Below the pieces are notes generated by a model. That model searched no databases and had not been told where the DNA came from. It saw only the letters and a list, made by a program, of their open reading frames with translations. Shown in pieces: positions 1 to 10,567 of a stretch of DNA of 64,000 nucleotides (positions within the stretch are counted from its first letter, which is position 1; every line of letters starts with the position of its first letter). The translations under genes were made by a program, and so were the position numbers. This stretch comes from Aulostomus chinensis (Eukaryota; Chordata; Actinopteri; Syngnathiformes; Aulostomidae): NCBI GenBank assembly GCA_037954235.1, contig JBBMOA010000004.1:932501-996500 (forward strand). Reading direction: 5' to 3'.

Positions 1-1570
1 CCAAAGCGATTACAAAGAAAGCAAGAAAATGCCTTAAATTTAGTTTATCAACCCAAAATGCCTTAAATTTAGTTTATCAACCCCAAGTTCAGGGTTTATG
101 CCAGACAAAGTTACCAAGACTTTACGGAATATCCCCGAGTGTAGTGACTTTCTTCTTTATTTTGGTTTTAGAAAATATATCAGTATTGTTCAGATGGCCA
201 ATGTTTTCTGGCCCAGTTTGGATCAAGCTTTTTCTTCTTTGCTCTGTATCCTTTGCAGTACAAGTGTTTTCAACACTGGTAAAAATCAACCATCCACCAA
301 GACAGTGGTAAAATACTAGCACATCAGCAAAAAACCTACTATCATGAATTCCCAACCCACGCAGGCACAGGGAGAACATGCAAACTCCACACTGAAAGAT
401 CCCATGTCCAAGCCAGGGCTCGAACCCTGAACCTTCTTGCTGTGAGGCGACAGTGCTAACCACTGCACTGCCATGCCACCCTAGTATTTAAAGCCATTCT
501 ACATTTTAAATGCTAGGCTTTCTTTCAACTAGCTTGATTTGACTACATGTTACCTTATTAAAAGGACTGTTGTTGGTTAAAAACAGTAAAAATGTGAGAA
601 TTGAATAACTGTTTGATGTTCTAATGGTGGCTTCAAGGGATGCAGAAAGTTGTAGTGTGATATAGATACAAACCTAGAAAAGGAGCTTTGTTTAGGGTGT
701 GTTTGTATTTGTTACATATTTTACCACAAGTACGTTTTGGTGTGGAACTTGTGTACACGAAACCGTTCTGCGCTTGTCCTCATGTTGCTGCCTCTAATCA
801 CAATGCTCTTGGTCAAAAAAACTATGCATTTAAGCCTGAATGTTGGGGAATTTTTTGTTTTGTTTTTTACTACCACTCTAGTGGCACATTGTGGTAATAA
901 AGACATCCACGTGACATTCATAAAGCACAGTAACAGCACCGAACACATTTAAAATTTTTCATCTGCCCTTTTAACTCTTCCTGCAGCAACTGACTTGATC
1001 TGGACATCTTGAAAGTATGCCTGAGACTGAATTGTGAAGGTATATTTGATGTGCTGTTATGTCAGACCCTTGACTGAGAAAGCAGGAATAACAGCACTGC
1101 TTTCGATGATCAGCCTGATTCATGTGGTTCCTGGAATACTCCTGAACACATCTGTGATATTCAGGAGCTTTTTTTTAATGGTGCCACATATTCAAAAATA
1201 TACATTTTTCTCTCATGAATATTTCAAAGAAGTTAAGGAAAAGAAAATTCAGATTGGTATTTAAATGGACAGATACCAATCTGCCTCTCAAATATGTACC
1301 TGTCTCTAATTGATGACGGGATGGGATTGTGCAGTTGGTGGTGTGAATTGAGGTAAGGAGAATTGGTTGTTTTTCAGGGAGGGTGAAGCAGTGGAGTAGT
1401 GGAGTTGGTAATGGCGTAGGGAAGTGAAACATTCAGAAAACTCATAAGAAACAAACAGTGAGAATGTATTCACAAAATCATCTTCAACTTATTGTTTTTG
1501 TAAAGGTCTATTCCTGCCAACAAACACTTGATACATTACTGTAGTTTAAAACTAGAAAAGAGGGCCATAC
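1..1570. other. osbpl8 intron (left part missing)
   Basis: AT-rich intron sequence after the 1571-1668 exon. Besides the SINE head at 351-481 I see no exon, RNA gene or recognisable element. A short direct repeat of about 25 bp occurs at 28-52 and 54-79. Confidence 0.7.
351..481 (-). mobile_element. tRNA-derived SINE, 5' head fragment
   Basis: Read on the minus strand it begins with a tRNA-like head: A-box-like TGGCAGTGCAGTGGTTAGC, then B-box-like GGTTCGAGCC, followed by the conserved body GTGGAGTTTGCATGTTCTCC. It is the same family as the longer copies at 8048-8361 and 20553-20926. The 3' part and the GGAT tail are missing. Confidence 0.75.
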
Positions 1571-1668
1571 CTTAAGTTTGAATTCAAGCTGAGCACTGTA
1601 GCCTGTTTTCTCACATGTAATGGTGATCTGCCCCCCCAGCTCCAGGGTCATAGTGCCATATAGGATTC
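1571..1668 (-). CDS. osbpl8: osbpl8 exon, last one inside the window
   Basis: 98 bp, two bases plus 32 codons: (G)ILYGTMTLELGGQITITCEK, then TGYSAQLEFKLK. This is the ORD core before the known PFLGSS/Q-x-SGK segment. No match to that following segment is visible between 1 and 1570, so the gene continues off the left edge. Acceptor GCCAG, donor AAG|GTATGG. Confidence 0.96.
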
Positions 1669-2796
1669 CTGGCAGGTTCAAGAAAGGAAAAATACAAGTC
1701 AGCACAGATGGCAAAACCCAGACACATGCTAAAACTCTATTATCTGACTTTATTTTGTTCTGCTTCTCTCAGTAAAACACTTAAATTCACTGGACATTTC
1801 AAATTAAAATGCACTGAGTTGATTAACTGTGAATCAAAAAGTGTTATGTACAAAACAACAAAAAAAGAAAACCCAAGACTAGGAGTCGATTGATGTACAA
1901 CTTTCCAAATGGTAATTGCAAAGAGAATATGATGTTTAACAGAAATATGGAAAATATGACAAACCTACGTGATCAATGATATTACTGCTGCAATGGTGAG
2001 ATGGAAATGTTTCTCTGCATTAATCTACTTTTTTTAAATTATGAGGCTGTCAAAATGAAAAACTTTAAACAGTGTACAAAACTTAAAAAGCAAATTGATA
2101 TTACATGATCAAATATGACACAGATTTTATCTGTTTTTTTTTAATCACTGCCTCTTTACTCTGTGTCTGGGAATCTTTTGCGTAGTAAACAGCTATTCAA
2201 CTCATCAAGAATATATTCAGATTGGAAACGATGTAAGGAAGTGAGGGAGGGGAGTGAGACAGACAGACTTAAAGACAGACAGACAGATTACTTTATTCAT
2301 CCTTGAGGGGAAATTATGTCGTCGTAGCAGAATCCAATAAAAAAATACAATGGAATAAAATAAATATGGAATAAAATACTAATGTAGAAGAAGTGTAGAA
2401 ACAAACGTAAGAATATGACAAAAACACTAGATAAATAAAAGATGAATAAGTAGGTAGGGAAGTTGCAGTGGCAAAATGATAATGATACTGATCATAATAA
2501 TACTGATGATATGGTGGTATGTAATTGTTACCAATAATAAAACAGTATTTAATATAATAATAGTAGTACAGTATATATGGTATATAATATAATAGAATAT
2601 AATATAGTGTAATTATATGTATAAATATTGATATATAATTATATGCACACAGATATGCTATAATATGATATATAGCATAGGCATATAAATAAATACTTGA
2701 CTATACAGGATATACATAAAATAGGTAATGTGGATATAAGAATATGTAATTAGATTGTGCAAAAGACAATGCAAGTTAAAGACTCTGACATCTGAC
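1669..2796. other. osbpl8 intron, very AT-rich
   Basis: No exon seen. A short GACA-rich run (2250-2290) abuts a piece resembling the 3' end of teleost LINE/SINE elements (TTTATTCATCC..GAGGGGAAATT, 2290-2320). From 2330 to 2760 the sequence is A/T-dominated with irregular ATA and TAATAA repeats. Confidence 0.5.
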
Positions 2797-2895
2797 CTTT
2801 ACAGTGAGCATAGGGCATGTTCATCACGTAGTCTTCTCCTCGGTTGAGAAAAGTGAGTCTAGCCTCCCCATCCAGTATGGCTGATAGGGAGTTTC
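2797..2895 (-). CDS. osbpl8: osbpl8 exon, ORD strand segment
   Basis: 99 bp (two bases, 32 codons, one base): NSLSAILDGEARLTFLNRGE, then DYVMNMPYAHCK. GEARLTFLNRGEDYVM is ORP8-specific, where ORP5 has a Lys/Thr version and RAEDY. The donor is AAAG|GTCAGA and the acceptor TTCAG. Confidence 0.97.
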
Positions 2896-3010
2896 CTGAA
2901 TATAGATAAATCAAAAACAATAAACACCTGGAAATATATGTATTCACATCTTTTATTATGATTTTATGGTAACTGTTGGTAGCATTCATTAGATTTTTTT
3001 TGTGCTGTAC

Positions 3011-3107
3011 CATAGAACTTGGACTTGGCCAGGATGCTGCCACTGAGGCAGAAGCCATCCTTCCTGTTGCTGACATAAAAGGCTGATACTGGAGGATGAT
3101 GAGATAC
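3011..3107 (-). CDS. osbpl8: osbpl8 exon, OSBP signature VSHHPP
   Basis: 97 bp, 32 codons plus one base: VSHHPPVSAFYVSNRKDGFC, then LSGSILAKSKFY. Joined to the previous exon it gives EQVSHHPPVSA, the OSBP family signature; its two His (about 488-489) bind PI4P phosphate in known ORPs, so the catalytic core looks intact. Acceptor TTTAG, donor G|GTACAG. Confidence 0.97.
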
Positions 3108-3192
3108 CTAAAGGAAAAAGCTGTTTGAATGCATGTCCTGTATTTGCATGACTGACATTTCCTTTTTTTATTTTCCCCACAGGTGCTATTAC

Positions 3193-3291
3193 CTGCTCTG
3201 CAATATAGAAGGTCTTGCTGTTAGTCTTCTGGTGAAGCCACATGCAGCGGTATGTCTCTCCAATAATGGGATTGTAAGGCTTCTTCAACCC
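3193..3291 (-). CDS. osbpl8: osbpl8 exon, ORD KPYNPI region
   Basis: 99 bp, 33 codons, phase 0 to 0: GLKKPYNPIIGETYRCMWLH, then QKTNSKTFYIAEQ. KPYNPI-x-GE is the ORD motif whose Lys and Asn (about residues 456 and 459 here) coordinate the PI4P headgroup in structurally studied ORPs. The exon ends inside the OSBP signature (EQ|VSHHPP). Acceptor CCACAG, donor CAG|GTAATA. Confidence 0.97.
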
Positions 3292-3386
3292 CTGTGGTTG
3301 AAAAAGCAATGCACAAGTCACACAAATGTGACTGGTATAGAACTTTGAAGTGACTGTGATTTGGGAAAAGCACTGGAAATCCTGAC

Positions 3387-3468
3387 CTTCGGCTTTTTAT
3401 AAAACCCAGAGATGTACCACTTCACCACCTTCTTCATCCGATTGTAGGCATTCTCTTCCACTGCAGCC
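3387..3468 (-). CDS. osbpl8: osbpl8 exon, ORD helix segment
   Basis: 82 bp, one base plus 27 codons: AAVEENAYNRMKKVVKWYIS, then GFYKKPK. The motif W-Y-[LI]-S-G-F-Y-K-K-P-K is shared by ORP5 and ORP8. AAVEE and NRM lean to ORP5 while KKVVKWY leans to ORP8, a mix expected of an early fish copy. Acceptor TCAG, donor AAG|GTCAGG. Confidence 0.95.
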
Positions 3469-3844
3469 CTGAGAGAGAAATATACACATAAGGACCAAGC
3501 TTAGACTGATGAAAATCAAAAGCTTTTAATCTCAGTTGGGAGAAGATGATGTGACAATCAGGAGAGCTTATGATTATCTTCTACATTTGCTTGTATGAGT
3601 AAATAGATATTTCCAAATTTAAGCCATTACACTCACATTGTCATACTCTGAGATATTACTTATTCATTTTGAGTTTGTGTGCCTTATGGTTAAGACTGCA
3701 TGATGGCAGCTCTTCCAAAAGCCAGTTTGTTAAACTCATGGACTGCACTGCTGGGTAAATCAACTAGGGCTGATGGATTTGGAAGTAATACCTAATTCTG
3801 ATTATACAGATTGATGATATTTGTGATATTAGAGGGAATTTTAA

Positions 3845-4169
3845 CTTCCATCCATCCATCCATCCATTTTCTTCCACTTGTGCACTTAATGGTCGCAGGG
3901 GGGCTGGAGCCTATCCCAGCGGCTTTTGGGCGAGAGGCAGGGTTCACCCTGAACAGGTCGCCAGTCCATCGCAGGACCAACATATATAGACAGACAAACA
4001 TTCGCACTCACAGTCATGCCTACGATCAATTTAGAGTATTCAATTAACCTCGTCCCCATTTGCATGTCTTTGGACTGTGGGAGGAAGCCGGAGTACCCAG
4101 AGAGAACCCACACAGGCACAGAAAGAACATGTAAACTCCACACAGAAAGATCCCGTGCCAGAGCACGGC
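3845..4169 (-). mobile_element. tRNA-derived SINE, 5' truncated
   Basis: Minus-strand SINE with (ATGG)n tail at 3847-3870 and the conserved body (GCGATGGACTGGCGACC, TCCCACAGTCCAAAGACATG). It breaks off before the tRNA head, exactly where the plus-strand LINE at 4186 begins, so the LINE insertion or a deletion removed the head. Confidence 0.8.
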
Positions 4170-4185
4170 GTTGTAACAGCAGGAT

Positions 4186-5650
4186 CATTGACACACACTG
4201 TTCTCCTGATTTAGAGGTTCTGGCAGTGTCTTGCAGACCCTTTTATCTCCCAAGGGAGTTTACAGTAGTTAGTGTGATAGCTGCTTACATCCCACCGGAT
4301 GCTAACGTTAGCACAGCCCTCAGCCTCCTGCTTGCTACCATCAACAAACAACAGCTCGTCCACCCTGTTAGAGTCTTCATTGTTGCCAGTGATTTCAAGC
4401 GTGTTTTAAGACTGTACTGCCCAAATTTGTCCAGTTTGTGAAGTTTGCTCCCAGAGGGGATTGTACATTCGACTATGTTTATTCCAACATTAAACACACT
4501 TACAGAGCTACACCTGTCCCCAACCTTGCTGGATCTGATCACCTCTGCATGTCTCTCACCCCCACCTACATCCCTCTCCTGAGGAAGATAAAGCCACAGA
4601 TAAGGACAATAAAAACCTGGTCTGAGGGAGCCCTCTCTCAGCTACACGACTGCTTCTCTACAACTGTATGGGATTTATTCTCCAGCCACAACCTCCAGGA
4701 GTACACTGACACTGTACACTGTACCCTGGATGAACAGAGAAGTGCAGTCCTTCTTAAAAAGCCGCAGCATTGCCTTCAAGGCAGGGGACAGGGCCATGTA
4801 CAGCACGGCAAGGTTGGACATGAGAAGAAGCATCAGGGAGGCCAAAGCAGCCTACAAGACGAAAATTGAGAACTACTTCGCTGTGAATAATCCCAGATGC
4901 AGCAACCAGATGACTGCTAGGACTGATGCTTCGCTGGCAGAGGAATTCAACCCTTTTCTTTGCCTGCTTTGAGACGGACAGGCCCTAAGCAGCCACACCA
5001 CACACCTCCCTCCACTTCGGGCACACTGACGCTCCAGGAGCATGAAGTGAGACATGTGTTGAGGACATTAAACCCCAGGGAGGCAGCTGGCCCCGACAGA
5101 GTACCTAGTAAGGTACTCAGAGCGTGTGCTGACCAAGTGACTGGAGTCTTCACCAGGATCTTTAACCTTTTCTTTTCCCCCCATCCTGGACCCCCAACAG
5201 TTTGCCTACTAGGCAACCGATCCACTGAGGACACCATCACCAGAGTGCTTTGCACCGCGCTGAGTCACCTGGAGCACCTGGGGAGCTACAGGAGGATGCT
5301 CTTCCTGGCTGCTGGTGACCTTCTACAGGGCCACCATGGAGAGCATCCTGGCATCCTGCATCACAGCGTGGTATGCAGGGTGCTCAGCAGTAGACAGGAG
5401 AGTGCTGCAGAGGGTCATTAGCACAGCCTAGGAAATCACTGGTTGCTCTCTGCCCAGCCTGGAGGACTTTGCCAGCTCTTGCTACCTCAGCAGAGCCATC
5501 AACATCATCAAGGACTCCGTTCACCCCAGCAATCACCTGTTTGACCTGCTTCCCTCGGGCTGTGCTACAGGTCACACAAAGCCAGGACAAACAGACTCAG
5601 AGATAGCTTCTTTGCCAGAGCGCTCACTGCAGTCAACAACAACAATACTA
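4186..5650 (+). pseudogene. CR1/L2-superfamily LINE, internally deleted ORF2
   Basis: Plus-strand remnants in several frames: endonuclease pieces (CRPFYLPREFTVVSVIAAYI, PPDANVSTALSLLLATINKQ, VASDF), then the linker (YSNIKHTYRATPVPNL, MNREVQSFLKSRSIAF, GDRAMYSTARLDMRRSIREA) and the RT entry (HEVRHVLRTLNPREAAGPD, NRSTEDTITRVLCTALSHLE). It then jumps at about 5310 to the C-terminal region (TFYRATMESILASCITAWY, LLPSG). The RT core with the YADD motif is deleted, and there are several frameshifts, so the element is dead. The family is known from many fish genomes, but I cannot assign a subfamily. Confidence 0.8.
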
Positions 5651-5831
5651 AATAACCTGCCTCACAACATTTTTATCTTGATCATATTGATCGTTAAATT
5701 GTTGTTCACATTCAAGTGAAATAACTGCTTAATCCAAGTGCAAGAACTGTCTTATGCCTTTCTTGTGCATTTCAATACCACACCACTGTTTTTACACTTG
5801 ACTCTTTATTTAGCTGCAACTGTATATACAA

Positions 5832-5833
5832 AA

Positions 5834-5873
<40 letters not shown>

Positions 5874-5915
5874 TGTACATATATATGTGTGTCTGTGTAT
5901 ATTTTTGTATATTAA
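5832..5915. repeat. (CA)n / (TA,TG)n microsatellite
   Basis: A CA-dinucleotide run (5838-5869) followed by interrupted TATATGTG. It lies in the 3' flank of the LINE at 4186-5650. Confidence 0.9.
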
Positions 5916-5995
5916 GTATTCTTTATTCAGCTGTTTACTTAGAAATAAACACTAATATACTTTATAACAAACAGTTTGATTTGAGCTAAAAATAA

Positions 5996-6641
5996 ACAAA
6001 CCGAAACCCTTCTGGTTCAACACTCATTCACGGTTGCGTCCAAAGTGTCCCAACTGGGACAAGATGGCACATTCAGTCTGAACCAACTTTCTCACTCTCA
6101 TTCATGTTAGGATTACTGATCAAATGCCTGCATAAAGATGATGTGCTAGAGTTTGTAACTTCAAATTTTTGGAATCATTAGCCATCAACCGCCATTCACT
6201 TCATAGCTGTCTTTGTGCATTAGAGTCACAAAGGAGTAATACAGGAGGGAAACATGTCCTTTTTAGGTCATTTGTAAGCACTTAAAGGTGAAGTGCATTT
6301 TTTGTGGAGTGTTGCTTTAATAAACCATGCACTATGAATTTTCAAATGAAATGAGTAAGAGTATGTTAGTTCTTGAGTATAAGAAGGTCTTGTTCCTGTA
6401 TTTTCTACTCTCAGACAGCCAGTTTTCTCACCACAGATGCACTTAATAATGACTTCAACAGCTTGGCTGTCATAGCCATCCCAGCTGCTTAACATTTTAA
6501 CAGTCAGATGTCTTAACTCAGCAGAATGCAGAACATTGCAGATAGATAGATACTGTGTGACACAGTGCAGTATTTTAGGAATTGTGCACAATAACAACAA
6601 GCTTTTATGTTTAGGGTGGGCAGGAAATGAGATTGTCTTAC
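5996..6641. other. osbpl8 intron, nothing recognised
   Basis: Ordinary AT-rich intron up to the donor of the 6642-6826 exon. No repeat family, RNA gene or exon was recognised. Confidence 0.6.
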
Positions 6642-6826
6642 TCTGACAGGAAGTCTGCGTGGTAATAGTAGTCAGAAAGTTTGTCCAGGAATGACCTCGG
6701 CTCAAGGATGAAAGTGGGCAGCACGACCTTGGACAGATCCATGCCAGGCCGCACTTGCTTCAGCAGAGTCCATATCAGCGATTTATTCTCCTCTGAAACT
6801 GTCTCTGTCTGGGCGGCCTCACCAGC
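6642..6826 (-). CDS. osbpl8: osbpl8 exon, start of the ORD lipid-transfer domain
   Basis: 185 bp, 61 codons plus two bases. AGEAAQTETVSEENKSLIWT, LLKQVRPGMDLSKVVLPTFI, then LEPRSFLDKLSDYYYHADFLS. It contains the ORD entry region (R-P-G-M-D-L-S-x-V-x-L-P-x-F-I-L), which forms the lid and first strands of the lipid pocket in known ORPs. Essentially identical to vertebrate ORP8. Acceptor TTCAG, donor GA|GTAAGA; the split Glu codon is completed by the next exon. Confidence 0.97.
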
Positions 6827-7328
6827 CTGAAGGGGGACAGTAAAATACGCTGCAAAAACACTCCAGAAAAACTTTCAGGTAAAACCCAGCAAGAATATCT
6901 TAATTACTGTAACCTTTAAGGAATATACTCTGTCTGATGTGAGTGTTAATGTGAGTGAGTGGTAAATGTTTGTCAGAGGAGGTTTTAATTAGATTAACTC
7001 AAAACACTTTGCCTGTGCTCTGGTAGGTGTTTATTTAGTGAGCTGTCAAAGTCAGATTTTATCAGTGTGGAAACGCACACTTCCACTCTCACACTCATCA
7101 TCACGCCTTCACAGACCCTTGCAGACACACACCCACACAGAAAATAATCAAAGCCTTTCCACGTTCCAGATTTCCTAATAGCCTGAGACAGGAATATGCT
7201 ACTGACTATTAATTATGAAGAATTCAAACTAAAGAAATCATATGAGATTGAGCAATGACAACTGATCCACAATGTATTTTAAATAAAGCTTGGTAATAAC
7301 CCTTAAGTCGAAACTCTGTGTTCCCTAC
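6827..7328. other. osbpl8 intron, nothing recognised
   Basis: A 502-bp intron joining the linker and ORD exons in phase 0. Contains a CACA-rich stretch near 7070-7140 and nothing else I can name. Confidence 0.7.
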
Positions 7329-7554
7329 CTCTCCCAGTTCTTCATGAGACTGCTCTAGGTACGAGGTTTCCCGCAGATGTTCGTTTGGGTCCAGGTCAAT
7401 GTATGAGTCATCTTGCCGTTCTGATGTATCACTGTCACTTTCCTCACTTTTCTCCAGACCTTCTGGATCTGACTCTTCATGGTCCTGCTCACCCTCCCGG
7501 TCTGACTTGTCAGAATAAAGGTCCGGGTCTTTCAAATGGTCACTGTCATTGAAC
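7329..7554 (-). CDS. osbpl8: osbpl8 exon, acidic linker between PH domain and ORD
   Basis: 226 bp, one base plus 75 codons. Encodes FNDSDHLKDPDLYSDKSDRE, a Glu/Asp/Ser-rich stretch, then SEESDSDTSERQDDSYID and LEQSHEELGE. This acidic, probably disordered linker with many Ser-Asp/Glu sites is likely phosphorylated; SDTSERQDDSYI and EQSHEELGE are strongly conserved in ORP8. The fit to ORP8 over ORP5 is clearest here. Acceptor TCCAG, donor GAG|GTAGGG. Confidence 0.96.
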
Positions 7555-7656
7555 CTGGAGAAGGAGGGATTGGCTGGGTTAATGGGTTTACAACCAAAAA
7601 ACAGACATAGAGCATGTAGCTTAAGACATTTAATGCAAATGAGATAGATGACTCAC

Positions 7657-7822
7657 TGGAAGCCATGCATGTTGTGAGCACGGAGGAGGCTGTAGAAGTT
7701 AATGGAGTGTTCTCCACCAGAGGCCACAGTGCTCATGTCCTCCTTCCCCTCGCGGATCATGGTCCTCTTCAGGAGGCTCGAGCACTTCAGGGCCAGCTCA
7801 AGGGCGTCCATCCAGCATCGGC
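7657..7822 (-). CDS. osbpl8: osbpl8 exon, PH domain C-terminal helix and start of linker
   Basis: 166 bp (two bases, 54 codons, two bases). RCWMDALELALKCSSLLKRT is the closing PH helix with its conserved Trp; MIREGKEDMSTVASGG and HSINFYSLLRAHNMHGF follow in the linker. Compared with mammalian ORP8 the linker is shorter after the Asn-Met-His and lacks several residues before the FNDS of the next exon. Acceptor TGTAG, donor CCA|GTGAGT. Confidence 0.95.
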
Positions 7823-8047
7823 CTACACAAAAGATTTGAATTCATCACTTGACTAAAGGGGATGCATATTTCTATATGGCCAGCAGATGTTTGATGATTG
7901 GACAAAGACTGTTGGGGTTGTTTTAATGGCTAAAAAATGAGCCATTTGTTTCCGGGTTACACGATCATCCCTGGTTGTGTTTCATGTTATTTCTGACAAA
8001 TAACTTTTCTATTATCATTGAAATTACAAATTTGAAAAGAAAATATT

Positions 8048-8361
8048 CCATTCCATTTTCTACCGTTTAGCCTGTGAAGGGTCGCAGGGGAGCTAGAGCC
8101 CATCCCAGTAGCCTTCTGGCAAGAAGCAGGATACACCCTGGACAGGTCACCAGTCCATCGCAGGGACAACACATACAGACAGACAACCATTCACACTCAC
8201 AGCCACACCTACAGTCAATTTAGAGCATCCAATCAGCCTAGTCCCCACTTGCATGTCATGCAAACTCCACACAGAGAGATTCCGTGCCCGAGCCGGGGCT
8301 CGAACCCAGAACCTTCTCGCTGTGAAGCGACAGTGCTTACCACTGCACCACCGTGTTGCCC
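8048..8361 (-). mobile_element. tRNA-derived SINE with 13-bp target duplication
   Basis: Minus-strand SINE with a tRNA-like head at the high-coordinate end (GGTGCAGTGGTAAGCACTG, B box GGTTCGAGCCC) and the conserved body; the tail is degenerate (TGGAATGGAAT). The 13-bp direct repeat AAAAGAAAATATT flanks it at 8035-8047 and 8362-8374, showing integration by target-primed reverse transcription. Compared with other copies it lacks the CCTGTGCCTGCGTGGG block, so it is internally shortened. Confidence 0.88.
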
Positions 8362-8374
8362 AAAAGAAAATATT

Positions 8375-9233
8375 AATAATAGTTCAAAAAGATTGTAAAT
8401 ATGCCACAAGAGTAACAATTTTCTCAGGTTTAGAATGTTAAGTTTTTTCTCTACAGAAGGTGGAATATGATAATTTCAAACACAGCTCTGATTTGACTGT
8501 TCAAGCTCCATGGACGGGGCTTCTGCGTGGAGCGGCTGCGCTGCATGTTTCAGCACCATGGACAGCAACAAGTCAATCAGTCCGTAACAATTCAATGGAA
8601 GGACATTTATCAGAATTTCCAAAATACTTATCTAGAAATACATCTCAGGCTTTACACCCCACATTGATGGATCAGATCTCACAAACTAACAATATGGGAA
8701 AAAATTTAAAACTATTCCCTTAAAAAACAATTACGGCTTAAATCCATTTCAAGCGATAATTGATGCATGTCATTTAACAAGAATTAGTTGACACCCCGGT
8801 GATACACCACTGGTATCATATTTGAAAAGCCCAGGGGAACTGCAACTGAAGAAACAGTTGTGGCCACAGCCATGGGGTCCTGCTTTGACACTCAAAAAAA
8901 CCAAATTCTTTGACAAAAGTGCAGGTAATGCTCAACAATTTATAACAATTAAGTTAACTTAAAAATGGGCATGTCAGACACTCTGTGTTTGGGGCTTTAT
9001 GGTATTAAAAAAGGGAGGAGCAGTACTTGTCACATATATGATTAATTTGTGACATCACAACTAAATATAAAGCCAGATGCAGAATACATTCACTGTAAAC
9101 ACCCCACTTGTCCATGTCCTAAAACATTTGGGTGGGTCTTTAATCAACTGCTTAATGCAGCTACATCAATGTGATGACAATTGATGGGTGTGTGGATAAA
9201 TAGCTGAAATTTGAATGACAGCCTGTCTCTTAC
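8375..9233. other. osbpl8 intron, nothing recognised
   Basis: No repeat family or exon recognised between the SINE and the 9234-9318 exon. The short open stretch at 8460-8723 has no family resemblance. Confidence 0.55.
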
Positions 9234-9318
9234 CATCAGACTCAGAAGCAGCACGGAAGATGAGGTGGCTGCTGGGTAATGGCTGGGTGATAGAACCCAC
9301 TGCTTCTCCTTTAGGACC
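9234..9318 (-). CDS. osbpl8: osbpl8 exon, PH domain middle
   Basis: 85 bp, 28 codons plus one base: GPKGEAVGSITQPLPSSHLI, then FRAASESD and a shared Gly. The piece GPKGE-x-VGSITQPLPSS is diagnostic of the ORP5/ORP8 pair and is an insertion in the PH domain. FRAASESD is slightly ORP5-like, the rest common to both. Acceptor CAACAG, donor G|GTAAGA. Confidence 0.96.
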
Positions 9319-10567
9319 CTGTTGGCAATAGGAGGCACATAAACTGTAATACATGTTACACAACAGGAGCAGTGTTTTCATCTCGTATGTGGAATCAGTG
9401 TCTTGATTAGTACAGTGTGTCAGTTTGTGATGACTTTTCGTGTTTTTTTTGTGACATGGGGTATATTTCTTTTTTCCCTTGTAAGTGCATATCCATTAAA
9501 TCTGCACAAATCCAGTAACCCATGATGCAAAGTAGCTATGAAAGGGGAGGGCTGAAGTGTTTATTCTAATAGTGAAGAGGATGATGAGAAGAGCAGGAAC
9601 AGCATAATCTAAAATGCAGGCCATTAATTGTGATTTGAGTCTTTTCATAGCACAAAGGGAAAAAAAAAAAACACTTTATGAGGTCAGTTATGTATACCAA
9701 ATTATGCCTAGTGTGTATGACAGAACAAAGCTGAAAACACTGAACACATGGAAAATGTTTGCAATTAAATATGAAAATGACTGAATGAATGTATAATGTT
9801 TGTGTCTGTCCTAAATTAACCAAGCTGGGCTATTAAATATGCAATTAACGTCCCCATCTGCAGCAGATCATCTCACTATGAATATCTTTCATTGTTCATC
9901 ACTGAACAAGCTGCTTTAAATCCACTGATCTACATCACAATCCATTTTCTTTGGCAACGAACTTATTGAGCCATTATTATCCGATGTAATAACGTGAAAT
10001 GTGATTATGAGGTCCGAGGCTCACCATTAAAGTCACAAGATCAATGAAATCATGTAGATTTCAAAAGGAGTGCTTCTGTGGTTGATCAGCAAAACAAAAA
10101 CTTTTGCAACTCGACCTATGACACATTCAGGCCCTTATTTAAGCATTCTAAAGCACAAAGGGCCTTTTAGGCAGGACTTGGTGTGTAGTTTCCAGGGTTG
10201 TCCAACCCTTTCATTGTCTACGGTCAATCTGTATGTGCAGCACACACCTTCTCCCATCTGGAAATAATACAAATACATTTCATGCATGTCTAACTTCTGT
10301 CTAACCTTTTTAATTTGTGTAAACAATGCCTGATCTGAAGGCACAAGATATGATGCAGGGCACAAGAGATACAGTCTCTAAATTAATCATAGGTGTGTTT
10401 TGAACATAAAACAATTGTAACCAACTAGTGTGTCATCCTGGTATAGATCCTTTTAAATAATTTAAGTATACACAGTAACCATGATGAAGCTTAAAATTTA
10501 CTTACATTAGTACATGTCCTTCTGTTTTAATTGGTAAACTTCACAACCTCAGATTGATTGCATTGGC
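9319..10567. other. osbpl8 intron, nothing recognised
   Basis: AT-rich intron sequence with one poly-A run (9660-9671). No exon, RNA gene or element recognised. Confidence 0.55.

Noticed and set aside
5738..5989. Open frame with a His-Thr run
   Set aside because: It is created by the CA microsatellite downstream of the dead LINE.
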